This document shows positions 18,357 to 27,787 of a stretch of 64,000 nt of DNA, piece by piece. A program made the position numbers and the translations under genes. Positions within the stretch are counted from its first letter, which is position 1; every line of letters starts with the position of its first letter. Under the pieces are notes generated by a model. The model worked only from the letters and a program-made list of their open reading frames with translations. It did not search any database and was not told the origin of the DNA. This stretch comes from JBBQZU01 sp038207425 (lineage in GTDB: Bacteria; Bacteroidota; Bacteroidia; Flavobacteriales_D; Cryomorphaceae), in contig JBBQZU010000016.1 in assembly GCA_038207425.1 (NCBI GenBank), positions 19,926 through 83,925 on the forward strand, given 5' to 3'.

Positions 18357-18948
18357 TTTGCCATGGCAAGAAATAGTTTTTCACCGTGAGATGCTGATAG
18401 GTTTGGGCGAGGGTAATGGGTCTTGGCCAAGCAAGCCCTGACAGTGGCTCTAAGCAGCCCTTGATGAAATAGCCCCGGCGGTGGCTGGAAGACGGTGATT
18501 GGTTTTTTATGATTGTTTTTTAGTTTCAAATCTCACGAACTCGAAGCGCGACCTTCGTTAAGAAATATCAGCTCATCGTGCATACATTCTCTCTACCCGA
18601 AAAATCCACCAAAAAACCAATAACTAAAAACCAAAATCAACGAAGCCTTCGGGTAGCAGGTTAATTCGAAGTCAGGTCTCGTCTATCAACAAATCCATTC
18701 AACAAGCAGCTCCGCAGCTTTAAAAATGCCTTGGAGCAAAGCATAGAACATGTGATAACCCTAAAATGAAAAACCAAGAATAACCATGGGGTATTTATTA
18801 CTTCCAGATAATACAAGATGGCAATAATGTAAGCCAAGGTAAGCTAGTAGTAACACATTGAAGGCACCAGTTCGATTCAAAAAACCGCTAAAAAAATACT
18901 TTATTGCAGGATTTGAGAATGGTTTCAAACTAATTCCGATCAAAAAAA
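18357..18948. other. 592-bp intergenic region without a convincing gene
   Basis: No supported CDS or tRNA. There are two interleaved inverted repeats: CTTCGTT (near 18553) with AACGAAG (18639-18645), and CTACCCGA (18593-18600) with TCGGGTAG (18649-18656), in A-B-A'-B' order as in a pseudoknot. Several A- or T-rich tracts (AAAAAACCAATAACTAAAAA) lie between them. A 63-codon hydrophobic frame overlapping the mazG stop at 18952-18761 (minus) is probably spurious. Confidence 0.5.
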
Positions 18949-19713
18949 TCACAAAACCGTCTTGGCGTGGTTCCAGTAAACGTCCATTTCTTCGAGGGTC
19001 ATTTCGCCCAGTTTGCGGCCATCTTTTGCACTTTCTATTTCAAGGTATTGAAACCGCTTTATAAACTTGCGGTTGGTGCGCTCAAGGGCATCATCGGGAT
19101 TCACTCCAATAAAACGGGCGTAGTTGATCAGTGAAAAAAGTACATCGCCAAATTCATCTTCAATCTTATCGCTACCAGCGTCTACTTCAGCTTTCAACTC
19201 GCCGATCTCCTCCTGAACTTTTTCCCATACCTGACCTGCATTGTCCCAGTCAAAACCCACCCCACGGGCCTTGTCCTGTATGCGGCCTGCCTTCACAAGC
19301 GAAGGCAGCGAACGCGGCACTCCTTCAAGCACCGATTTATTGCCTTCTTTAAGTTTAAGTTTCTCCCAGTTTGACTTCACTTCTTCCTCATCAGCCACTA
19401 CCACATCGCCATATATATGCGGGTGGCGGCTTATTAGCTTGTCGCAAACGGAGTGCAGTACATCGGCCACATCAAAAGCACCCTTCTCACTGCCTATCTT
19501 GCTGTAAAATACGATGTGCAGCATCAAGTCACCGAGTTCTTTTTTGATCTCGGTCATATCGGCTTCAATGATGGCATCAGAGAGTTCATACATCTCTTCG
19601 ATGCTCAGGTGGCGCAGCGATTCCATGGTTTGCTTACGGTCCCAGGGGCATTTTTCGCGGAGCTCATCCATGATGGTTAGCAGTCGTTCAAAGGCTTGCA
19701 ATTTCTCGTTCAT
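18949..19713 (-). CDS. mazG: Nucleoside triphosphate pyrophosphohydrolase MazG
   Basis: 254 residues from ATG 19713. Two tandem MazG folds: the first opens with LRE(K)CPWDRKQTMESLRHLSIEEMYEL and ELGDLMLHIVFYSK, the second contains EEIGELKAE and IEDEFGDVLFSLINYARF; the acidic EExxE/ExxD residues bind magnesium. It hydrolyses NTPs to NMP and pyrophosphate, a house-cleaning role sometimes linked to lowering (p)ppGpp. The frame extends 19 codons upstream without family similarity, so the ATG at 19713 is preferred. Divergent from the PagL-like gene. Confidence 0.95.
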   Translation of the reverse strand: MNEKLQAFERLLTIMDELREKCPWDRKQTMESLRHLSIEEMYELSDAIIEADMTEIKKELGDLMLHIVFYSKIGSEKGAFDVADVLHSVCDKLISRHPHIYGDVVVADEEEVKSNWEKLKLKEGNKSVLEGVPRSLPSLVKAGRIQDKARGVGFDWDNAGQVWEKVQEEIGELKAEVDAGSDKIEDEFGDVLFSLINYARFIGVNPDDALERTNRKFIKRFQYLEIESAKDGRKLGEMTLEEMDVYWNHAKTVL

Positions 19714-19794
19714 AGGTGTTATGTTCTTGTAGCCAAAGGTACATATTTGGGATACCAAGGTGGGGGGCAATTTACTGCATTAGCCTTTCGGCAA

Positions 19795-20880
19795 ATGACT
19801 ATTTTCGCAGTTGTGAAAAAGTTGGCAGTACTGGGTATTCTATTTTTTTCCCACTTGATAGTGAAGGGTCAGGAGCTATATGGTCCCTGGCATGTGAGCG
19901 CTGGAGTAGGCGGTGGCTTCATCATACCGCACCACCCCGACATGAAATACCTCGTTGAGGGACACGTGCTGGCCGCTACGGTCAACATGTATAAAGTTAC
20001 CGACGGGCGCCGCGACTGGCACCATTATTTCAACTTCCCATCGTGGGGTTTGAGCTTCAATGCCTTCAACCTGCGAAGCGATGATATAGGTGCCGGATTC
20101 TCAGCTTTGATATTCTTAGATGCTCCTTTGAATCCCAAAAGGTCCGTAGGACTCAAAATGGGCATCGGGGCTGCTTACATCAACAAACCCTTTGACCTTG
20201 ACGACAACTTTCACAATACCGCCATTGGCTCACACATCAACGCCGCCATCGTACTCGAAGGGTATGTGAGTGTGCCGCTGAGCAGAAAGTTCTTCATGAG
20301 GCCGGGCATTGCGCTGCACCACGTTTCGAATGGGGCATTTCAGATGCCCAATTCCGGAATCAATATGCCATTTCTAAAACTAACGGTATGCTATCTCGGT
20401 TCAAAAGCCGGTAGGCCGGAGCGCCTCAATCCCGAATTTGTAAAACCACCCAATCAGCTTCTTTTGGGTACAACCTTCGGAGCCAAGGAAATACTGCCCA
20501 TCGGAGGGCCGCTATATCCTGTAGTAAATGTTTTTGCCATCTGGAAAAAACGGTTCTCGCCCAAGTCATCATACGGGGCTGAAGGCGGCATAAACTACAA
20601 CCAAAGCCTGAGCTTTCGCGAAGAAAGCACGAATGATGACCGATACTACGATCTTAGAGCGTACATCGCCGGTATGTGGCAACTGCATTTTGAACCTTTT
20701 GGCATACGCCTGCAGGCGGGCACCTATCTGTTCCCTGCATTTGCGAGCGATGGAAGTGTATTTTTCAGATACCACCTCATCTATGAATTGCCGCGTATAG
20801 AGTTTATTGCCGGATTAAAATCGCATTTTGCGAAAGCTGACAATATAGAAGTAGGCGCTGCCTACCGCTTAAAGAAATGA
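19795..20880 (+). CDS. PagL-like lipid A 3-O-deacylase / acyloxyacyl hydrolase
   Basis: About 361 residues with a signal peptide (VKKLAVLGILFFSHLIVKGQ) and beta-barrel-type alternation. The block IALHHVSNGAFQMPNSGIN matches the PagL active-site motif, where the His and Ser of H-x-S-N belong to the catalytic triad. It is an outer-membrane enzyme that trims acyl chains from lipid A. ATG 19795 is used; a GTG at 19813 gives an equally good signal peptide and lies next to a -7-like TATTTTCG. The following lipoprotein gene overlaps its stop by 4 bp. Confidence 0.78.
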   Translation: MTIFAVVKKLAVLGILFFSHLIVKGQELYGPWHVSAGVGGGFIIPHHPDMKYLVEGHVLAATVNMYKVTDGRRDWHHYFNFPSWGLSFNAFNLRSDDIGAGFSALIFLDAPLNPKRSVGLKMGIGAAYINKPFDLDDNFHNTAIGSHINAAIVLEGYVSVPLSRKFFMRPGIALHHVSNGAFQMPNSGINMPFLKLTVCYLGSKAGRPERLNPEFVKPPNQLLLGTTFGAKEILPIGGPLYPVVNVFAIWKKRFSPKSSYGAEGGINYNQSLSFREESTNDDRYYDLRAYIAGMWQLHFEPFGIRLQAGTYLFPAFASDGSVFFRYHLIYELPRIEFIAGLKSHFAKADNIEVGAAYRLKK

Positions 20881-21611
20881 AGAATACAGCCTGGTTCATA
20901 TTGTCGCTTCTCTTGCTCAGCTCATGCGAGAAGGATAACCGCTGGGACTGTGTAAAGTCGCTGGGCGATAATAAAACCGAAGTGCGCTCTCTGCCCCCAT
21001 TTACAGCATTGTATACCGATGATAAAATTGACATTACCTACCGGTACGCTGAAGACTTTGCCGCCGAGGTAACCTTCGGTGAAAACATATTGCCGCATAT
21101 AGAAACCGTAGTGCGAAATGGTGCGCTCTACATTACCAACAACGCCCGCTGCAACTGGGTGCGCGACCTTTCGGTAAAACCGTTGATAATATTATACGCC
21201 CCCACCTTCAGCTATATGGAAAACCGCGGCACGGGCCATATCACCTTTGAAGATACTTTGCATGCAGAGACCTTTCTATATGAAGAATGGCAGGCAAACG
21301 GTGAAGTGCAACTACTGCTCAAAACCACAGCTTCGGCGAGCATATTTAAGCACACCGGAAGCACTGCGCTCAACGTATGCGGAATTGCCGCGCAGGCAAG
21401 CATCTACAACGCCAGCACAGGAAAACTCAATGCCACCTGCCTTCAATCAAATTACGTGGAGTGCAACAACAGCTCTATTCAGGATTTGCAGGTATACAGC
21501 AGCGGGTATCTCTTTGCAATTATCTATGAGCGCGGCAATGTACTTTATTCAGGCAATCCCACGCAGATTGAGCAGGTGCTGGTAGGGACGGGAAGGGTTA
21601 AGCCTGTATGA
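20877..21611 (+). CDS. Head-GIN-domain (DUF2807) lipoprotein
   Basis: 244 residues. Lipoprotein signal peptide with a cysteine after LLLLSS (SSC), then a beta-helical GIN domain: LPPFTALYTDDKIDITYRYAE is the typical opening and the rest repeats short strands (GTGHITFEDTLHAETFLYEEW). Such proteins are surface or periplasmic and of unknown function; some are called putative autotransporter adhesins without proof. It overlaps the PagL-like gene by the ATGA tetranucleotide. Confidence 0.82.
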   Translation: MKNTAWFILSLLLLSSCEKDNRWDCVKSLGDNKTEVRSLPPFTALYTDDKIDITYRYAEDFAAEVTFGENILPHIETVVRNGALYITNNARCNWVRDLSVKPLIILYAPTFSYMENRGTGHITFEDTLHAETFLYEEWQANGEVQLLLKTTASASIFKHTGSTALNVCGIAAQASIYNASTGKLNATCLQSNYVECNNSSIQDLQVYSSGYLFAIIYERGNVLYSGNPTQIEQVLVGTGRVKPV

Positions 21612-21680
21612 TGAGTCTGGCGATGTAAAATATAATACTAAATGTAAAGCTTTAACATTAAAGACTGAATGCAGAAAGCG

Positions 21681-24035
21681 ATGAGGAGAATGATTCTAAT
21701 AGGCTTGGCACCCGTTTTTGTTGTGTCAATTTCCTTTTGGACAGACCAAACAGAATTTCAATTGGCAATTTGCCGCGACAGGCGCGGCATTGAACTTTGA
21801 TAACTGCACCACGACCGTTTTAAATAATTCCATCGGTAGCGGCTTTGAAGGTCAATCTTCTATTTCGGATTCCACTACGGGAGCGCTTTTGTTTTACACA
21901 GATGGATTCGATATTCACAATGCTACTTCTGGATTCATACAAAATGGAAACGCTACAGGTCTGGGCACTACCATGCCGCAAACCACCATTGTTAAAAGGC
22001 CTGTTAGCGACACACTTTTCTACTTGTTTACTCCCGATGTACAGGCCGGATTGGCTATTAACACAAACTATCCGGATGCCTACGGGGTAAACTTTGCGGT
22101 GGTCGACATGTCTTTGGATGGCGGATTGGGTGCGGTAACGTCAAAATTCAATGCATTAAAAGCGCCAGGCAATTGCGAAATGCTTACCGCTGTATGTCAT
22201 TCCAATAGAGAAGATGTATGGCTTATTGGACACGAGTACGGCAACAACAACTTTTTTGCATTTTTGATTACCAGCTCCGGTATCAATACTACTCCGATCA
22301 TCACACCTGCGGGTCCAACTGTTTTTACCTTTCAGGATGGGGTGTACGCTGACTCAAATTATGACGCAATCGGAGAATTAAAAGCGTCTCCAAATGGAAG
22401 CAAACTCGCATTTACGACATTCTACAACGGATTTACCTGCTTGGTTGATTTTGACAATTCAACAGGAATTATTTCCAATCCGCTTACGCTCGCGCTTGAA
22501 GGCGGAGGTTATGGAGCGTCCTTTTCACCCGATAATTCGAAATTATACACCGCAGGAGTTGATACTTCTGTTACAAGCGTTTCTTTTGTCACGAACGGAT
22601 CAATTTATCAATTCAACATCAGTTCGAATAATCAGGCAACCATCCAAGATTCAAGAGCAACCATTTACTCGGATACAGGCGGATTCAGAAGTCTGAAACT
22701 TGGACCGGATGGGAAAATTTACGTTGCCAGAACCACTACCAATGCAAACCTTTCGGGTTTGGGAGCATCCTACCTGGGTTTAATCAACGAACCCAACAAC
22801 ATCGAATTTTCTTGCAATTACGTTCACGACGGGGTTTTTAGAGGGCCTCAAGGCAGGTGGGGGCTAAACAATGCGATCGAAAATGCATTCAATTGCAATG
22901 ATTTCCAGCTCTCACCGCGACCTGATGTGACGGTATGCCCCGGCACCACGGTGACCATAGAAGCGGGTGAAGGCCAGCAAAGCTACCTGTGGAACACCGG
23001 CGAAACGAGCAGTGGCATCATGGTAAATCAACCCGGCACGTATTGGGTTACCATCACCACCACCCCACCACACTGAGCGATACCATCTTAGTGAGCAACT
23101 TCACTCCCGCCGGAATAGCCATAAGCGGCCTGCTGAGCGCATGCGGAGGAAACACTACTCTGCTCACCGCCACCGGTGGGCTGAGCGACTATCAGTGGAG
23201 TAATGCGGCTACTACCCTTTCGGTAAATGCCGATGCCGGTGTATGGTGGGTTACGGCTACCGATGCCAATGGCTGCCAAAACGCCGACACGGTTACTGTG
23301 GTGCAAACACCCTTGCCCTTCGTGGCCATAACAGGTCCTCTAGGAGTATGCATTGGCAACACTGCCACGCTCACTGCTACCCCGTGGCTTGCTTCGTACA
23401 CATGGTCGCAGGGCGGCAACCAATCTACCATCACCGCAGGAGCGGGCAGTTACAGTGTATTGGTAAGCGATAGCCTGGGCTGCACTGCCACAGCGCAGTT
23501 TTTCCTTGCTCCAATCCTTACCACAGCCGCCATAGAAGTAAGCCCCAACCCCGTGTACGGCACCGGCCTGCCAGTGCAATTTCAAAGCACATTCACCGCC
23601 GCTTCAGATACCCTGCCGCTGTTGCTCTGGCAGTGGAATTTTGGCGATGGTAACAGCAGCACCCTTGAGAACCCGGCACATAGCTTTTACAGTGAAGGCA
23701 CCTATCAGGCACGACTCACTGTTACTGATGCGCCCGGCTGCACCAGCAACGCTGCCATTGCCGTAGAAGTAATAGGCAACATAGCCATACCCAGCGTGAT
23801 TACCCCAAACGGAGATAACCAAAACGACATTTTCTGGATTCAGAACTTAGATCGTTACCCTCCTGCCGCACTTACCATCTACAACCGTTGGGGCAGAGAA
23901 GCATACCAATCGCAGGCATATGAAAATAAATGGGCACCTAACGAGCCGGTTGATGGCGTATACTTCTACATTCTCAGGCTTCATGATGGGCGTACTTTTA
24001 CTGGCAATCGCACATCATTAGATGCGGGGCGGTAG
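21681..24035 (+). pseudogene. PKD-domain T9SS type B (CHU_C) secreted protein, two homopolymer frameshifts
   Basis: Three overlapping frames make one protein. The signal peptide (MRRMILIGLAPV) starts at ATG 21681. The frame then shifts at the T5 run near 21705-21721: one T fewer would join it to LLCQFPFGQTKQNFNW. That frame runs to 23076 as a beta-propeller-like region (SFSPDNSKLYTAG; LKLGPDGKIYVA). A second break lies in the C4 run near 23060: one extra C restores TPTTLSDTILVSNF. The last frame holds an Ig/PKD domain (WQWNFGDGNSSTLENPAHSF) and a type B sorting domain (IPSVITPNGDNQNDIFWI, IYNRWGREAYQS). Without both corrections the protein could not be exported and anchored. It may be a decaying gene, phase variation or a sequencing error. 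Confidence 0.8.
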
Positions 24036-24060
24036 CCAATCTGATATTTCCCATCCCGCC

Positions 24061-26289
24061 TCAGGGTTGCACTACAAACCTTTGCATTACACGCCTTTGC
24101 TGCGAGAACCCTTCCAGCAGATATGTACCGGGTGCAAGGCTATGCAAGTCTGCGCTTCCCACCATGTGCGGTTCAGATATGTGAATCAAAGCCCTGCCCT
24201 GTAGGTCAAGAATACGAACACTACTTAACAATTCAGTGCTGCTGTAATACAATGTGCTTTGGGCCGGATTGGGCCAAATTTTGAAGTACAAGTTATTTGC
24301 TTCATTTACTGAAAGTGCCACAGGATTCTGGACTTCGATTGTAAAACCACCAGTAAGCCCCGACCCTTCAACCATACTTCCATCCACAGTAATGCATGCT
24401 TCTGCTTCGCAATATGAGCTATCGCTTAGCTGATACACCATAAATACACAAAGTTCGAAAGGACCATCATCAGCATAGTTGTGACTGGGATATGGTTCAG
24501 TAGAAAAGCTTCCATCGCCCCAATGCCACTCTATGTATACCGCTTGTGATGGGCTCACACTGGGAATAATGAAGAGCACTGTACCGTTTATTGTATCGGC
24601 CATAGCAGTAATGCTTAAATCGCATTGCTCATAAATGCAGGAGCCGTCGTCCACATTCGCTGCCGGATCATAATTAAGCGCTGCCGGATCAATACAGCCA
24701 TTTACAAGAGCCCCTGTGCAATTAGTAACAATCAAACTTTCATAGTATATCATGGTCTGGCATGAAGAACTATCATTACCAAACACAGAAAAGCTGTATT
24801 GGCCATTTGCCGGAAAACTAACCACTATTTCCGCTCCGGAGAAGGATTGACCTAAGGATGGGAAATTCCATACCACCAATGCCGGGTCAAAGGCGCTGTT
24901 TAAGTTAGCTACAAATTGGTAGGTACATGGTTCGATCCCTGCTTCCATAGTATATCCGGAAAGACATCCTTCAAAGCAGCTTTCGGCAATTTCAACAGTG
25001 GTGCAGGCCTGGTAAATCTGACCTGAAGGGCTCTGATTGGTAAAGCAAATGGTGTGCTCACCAACTTCTTCTGATACAAACTGATACGTTCCGTTTACCA
25101 AAAACATAGGGTTTACGGGATAGCCATTCTCGGTAAGGTAGCCTCCTTCCATCGGAAAAGGTGATTCGAAAATGAACCCATTGCAAGCCATTGTATATTG
25201 AATAGGTAAAACTATGGGTTCGGGACAATCTGTAGTATACAAGCAGGAACCATCGTCAGTATTGGCCAATGAACTATAGTTACACGATAGCGGATCGATA
25301 CATCCTGCCACCGTGCATGGGTTTACAGTGTAGTGAACCGTCGCCGAATTTTGTTGGTTATCCCCCGAACTTTCAGTCAATCCGCCAACGAGTATATAGT
25401 AGGTTGTATTTGGCAAAAGTGAGCCACATGGTAAGGAAATACCTGAAAAATAATACCATTCTTCAGACCCTCCACAATATAACAGATTGCCACCGCAAGC
25501 ATCGTAAATGGCCATGTGCACACCAAGTAAATGAAGGCTATCAAGGAAAAACGAATATTGAGGATTGGATTGAATAACAATGGCTGCAGCTTCTTCCGGG
25601 GTGGTAAAGCTATACCAACTGCTATGGTATTGTAACTGATCATCAATATACCAGCAAGGCGGAATATCGGCTGTAAGCATTTGAGCCGAAGTGGTTGCAT
25701 ACCAATTGAGACCTTGCTGCATGGCGGATGCAGTGGCGCAAGTTGGACCAATAGACGGCACGCCGCCATCTGCTACAAACAAGCTGTCGCCCGAGGCAAC
25801 GTGGTAGAATGTAGGTGCTTCACACATATTTGAATACCAGCTCCAAAGAACTTTTTCGAAAACCGGGTAGTATTGATGACCCGCCACCAAAGGCGTACCA
25901 CGCAATAACAGTGAGTAGAAGACTGTGTCATAATCGCTAAAATAATATCTCATATTTAGCGCATAAGCCTGATCGTCGCAAGCAAACTCCAAACCGTCCT
26001 GTAAATGAACGTAGCCCGACTGGCTTGCAACAGATACCGAAACCTGGCCAGAGTTGCCCCTCACACTGTCTATACGCATAAAGGATTGCATACCGGGTAT
26101 ATTATTATACGTTGCACTCAGAGAGTAATAATGTACTGCTGAATAACAAAAATCACCATTGGGAAAACCGGGCTGCTCAAAGGTGCCGAGTATTAGTTCT
26201 GAATAGACATTCGTAGTCAGTTCGCTTTGGGCGTTCGCAGCATGATTGAACAAAACTAATAGACAAAATAAGAATAAATTTCTTCGCAT
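24061..26289 (-). CDS. Large secreted protein with PKD-like domain and T9SS type A sorting domain
   Basis: 742 residues. Signal peptide MRRNLFLFCLLVLFNHAANAQ, a beta-rich N-terminal half, two copies of the cysteine motif with consensus GCIDPxxxNYxxxANxDDGSCxY (around residues 330 and 530), a PKD-like stretch (IEWHWGDGSFSTEPYPSHNY), and a C-terminal type A domain (FKIWPNPAQSTLYYSS, DLQGRAL, LAPGTYLLEG). Export through T9SS and attachment at the cell surface are expected. It is intact, unlike the convergent type B neighbour. Function unknown; probably a surface or adhesive protein. Confidence 0.85.
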   Translation of the reverse strand: MRRNLFLFCLLVLFNHAANAQSELTTNVYSELILGTFEQPGFPNGDFCYSAVHYYSLSATYNNIPGMQSFMRIDSVRGNSGQVSVSVASQSGYVHLQDGLEFACDDQAYALNMRYYFSDYDTVFYSLLLRGTPLVAGHQYYPVFEKVLWSWYSNMCEAPTFYHVASGDSLFVADGGVPSIGPTCATASAMQQGLNWYATTSAQMLTADIPPCWYIDDQLQYHSSWYSFTTPEEAAAIVIQSNPQYSFFLDSLHLLGVHMAIYDACGGNLLYCGGSEEWYYFSGISLPCGSLLPNTTYYILVGGLTESSGDNQQNSATVHYTVNPCTVAGCIDPLSCNYSSLANTDDGSCLYTTDCPEPIVLPIQYTMACNGFIFESPFPMEGGYLTENGYPVNPMFLVNGTYQFVSEEVGEHTICFTNQSPSGQIYQACTTVEIAESCFEGCLSGYTMEAGIEPCTYQFVANLNSAFDPALVVWNFPSLGQSFSGAEIVVSFPANGQYSFSVFGNDSSSCQTMIYYESLIVTNCTGALVNGCIDPAALNYDPAANVDDGSCIYEQCDLSITAMADTINGTVLFIIPSVSPSQAVYIEWHWGDGSFSTEPYPSHNYADDGPFELCVFMVYQLSDSSYCEAEACITVDGSMVEGSGLTGGFTIEVQNPVALSVNEANNLYFKIWPNPAQSTLYYSSTELLSSVRILDLQGRALIHISEPHMVGSADLHSLAPGTYLLEGFSQQRRVMQRFVVQP

Positions 26290-26456
26290 GGTTTATGGTT
26301 TAGAAGTACTAAAAAGATGACGGCATTGCATTCAGAAAGTTGCTCACCTGTGAATTTCGTTAAGAAAGAAAATACCGTTGAGCTTGTGGGTGTTTCTGCC
26401 TGTATAAATCATCACAAAACAACTTAAATATCTACCCTGCTTCCCCGATCATTGCA

Positions 26457-26464
26457 TACCTTTG
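26457..26464 (+). promoter_or_regulatory. -7 promoter box (TACCTTTG) of the NqrM-like gene
   Basis: TACCTTTG fits the Bacteroidota -7 consensus and lies 16 bp before the ATG at 26481. Confidence 0.5.
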
Positions 26465-26480
26465 CACCAAATCAATTTCA

Positions 26481-26672
26481 ATGCTCAAGTTAATTCTTAT
26501 ATCCACAGTTCTTCTGGCCATTGCCTTTGCCGGTATTGCTATAAAATTGCTTGTGAAAAAAGACGGGCAGTTTGCCGGCACCTGCGCCAGCAACAATCCC
26601 ATGTTGAAGCAGGAGGGCGCATCATGTGGTGTATGTGGTGCCCGCCCTGAGGAGCAGTGTAAGAAAAGCTGA
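26481..26672 (+). CDS. Small single-pass membrane protein with four cysteines, NqrM-like
   Basis: 63 residues: one N-terminal transmembrane helix (LILISTVLLAIAFAGIAIKLL) then a short tail with four cysteines (GTCASN, SCGVCG, EQCKK). Conserved short relatives exist in Bacteroidota, usually annotated only as membrane or secreted protein. The architecture matches NqrM (DUF539), the maturation factor for the Na+-translocating NADH:quinone reductase. In vibrios nqrM lies beside apbE, and here an apbE gene ends one base away in convergent orientation. The NqrM assignment is an inference; no nqrA-F gene is in the window. Confidence 0.6.
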   Translation: MLKLILISTVLLAIAFAGIAIKLLVKKDGQFAGTCASNNPMLKQEGASCGVCGARPEEQCKKS

Positions 26673-27710
26673 TTACTCCACTTCTTTCAATACCTGCTTC
26701 ATGCCTTCTGAAGCCCAGGTAATCCAATTTCCACCGCCGCCATCAGAGATGAGATATACTTCGAGCTTCAGCTCCGGGTGCCCTGCTAAAAACTCCTTGG
26801 TTCTCTCATCTCCCATTACCAGAAATGCTGTGGCAAAGGCATCGGCATTGGTACAGTTTGACGCAAGCACCGTGGCGCTCATCAGTTTGTGGCTCACAGG
26901 ATATCCCGTAGCGGGGTCAATGGTATGCGGGTAACGGTTGCCATCTTTGATGTAAAATTTGCGGTAATTACCTGATGTAGCCATAGCCATGTCATTGAGT
27001 GCTACGATGGCCTTCATTTCGCGTTCCGCATCTTCGGCTACGGGCTTGTCGATACCAATGCGCCAAGGCTCTGCGTCCTGGTTGCGTCCGCGCGCGGTGA
27101 GTTCACCACCAATTTCTACCATATAGTCGCTCAGCCCCTTACTTTCCGCGAAAGCGGCCAGCATATCTACGGCATACCCCTGGGCGTAGGCATTTACGTC
27201 AAGCTGCACACCTTTTGGTTTCACAAATAAGTATGTGCCGGGCAAATTATCGGAAGGCTCAACGCTGTAATCATACGTAACCAGGGTTCGCACAGAGTCA
27301 ATATTGATTCCATCTTTTATTTGTCCGCCTTCTGGCCCAAAGCCCCAGGCGCGCACAAGCGGCATTACCATCGGGTGAAACGCGCCACCAGTGAGCTCCG
27401 ATATTTCCCTTCCGCGAAAAAACACGGTAAGGAAATGCTCATCGGCAGTAGCAATGCTGTCAGATTTATTGAAAGCAGAAATTATGGACGCTTCTACCCA
27501 CACCGAAAGCGACAGGTCAAGAACCTTCAGCAGTGAATCAATCGACGCTTTGTTGAGCACTTCACCATTTGCCGAAAGGTACTTTATGGAATAGGTTGTA
27601 CCTTGAGCTTCGCCCTGAATGAGAAATGCGGGATGGCCCTTTTCCTTTGGCGGCTCGCTGCATGAGACTATAATACTGATCAGGACAAGGTAAACAATGG
27701 TTTTTTTCAT
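26673..27710 (-). CDS. apbE: FAD:protein FMN transferase (ApbE), lipoprotein
   Basis: 345 residues. Lipoprotein signal (VYLVLISIIVSC). Covalently attaches FMN to threonine residues of target flavoproteins such as NqrB/NqrC or RnfG, in the periplasm. Family blocks: GTTYSIKYL near the N-terminus, VDMLAAFAESKGLSDYMVEIGGE, PHTIDPATGYPVSH (flavin site) and NCTNADAFATAFLVMG (metal-binding Asp and Thr). The gene ends immediately against the NqrM-like gene on the other strand. Confidence 0.95.
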   Translation of the reverse strand: MKKTIVYLVLISIIVSCSEPPKEKGHPAFLIQGEAQGTTYSIKYLSANGEVLNKASIDSLLKVLDLSLSVWVEASIISAFNKSDSIATADEHFLTVFFRGREISELTGGAFHPMVMPLVRAWGFGPEGGQIKDGINIDSVRTLVTYDYSVEPSDNLPGTYLFVKPKGVQLDVNAYAQGYAVDMLAAFAESKGLSDYMVEIGGELTARGRNQDAEPWRIGIDKPVAEDAEREMKAIVALNDMAMATSGNYRKFYIKDGNRYPHTIDPATGYPVSHKLMSATVLASNCTNADAFATAFLVMGDERTKEFLAGHPELKLEVYLISDGGGGNWITWASEGMKQVLKEVE

Positions 27711-27787
27711 GTGTTTGGTAATTGATGTGCAACCTATACCTTCGGTGCACTGTTTAGCATTAAACAGACTTCAAAGTTAAGACCTAA

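Noticed and set aside
18761..18952. 63-codon hydrophobic minus-strand frame overlapping the mazG stop by 4 bp
   Set aside because: No recognisable motif or promoter, unusual composition for a membrane protein, and it covers low-complexity AT-rich DNA; the overlap alone is weak evidence.
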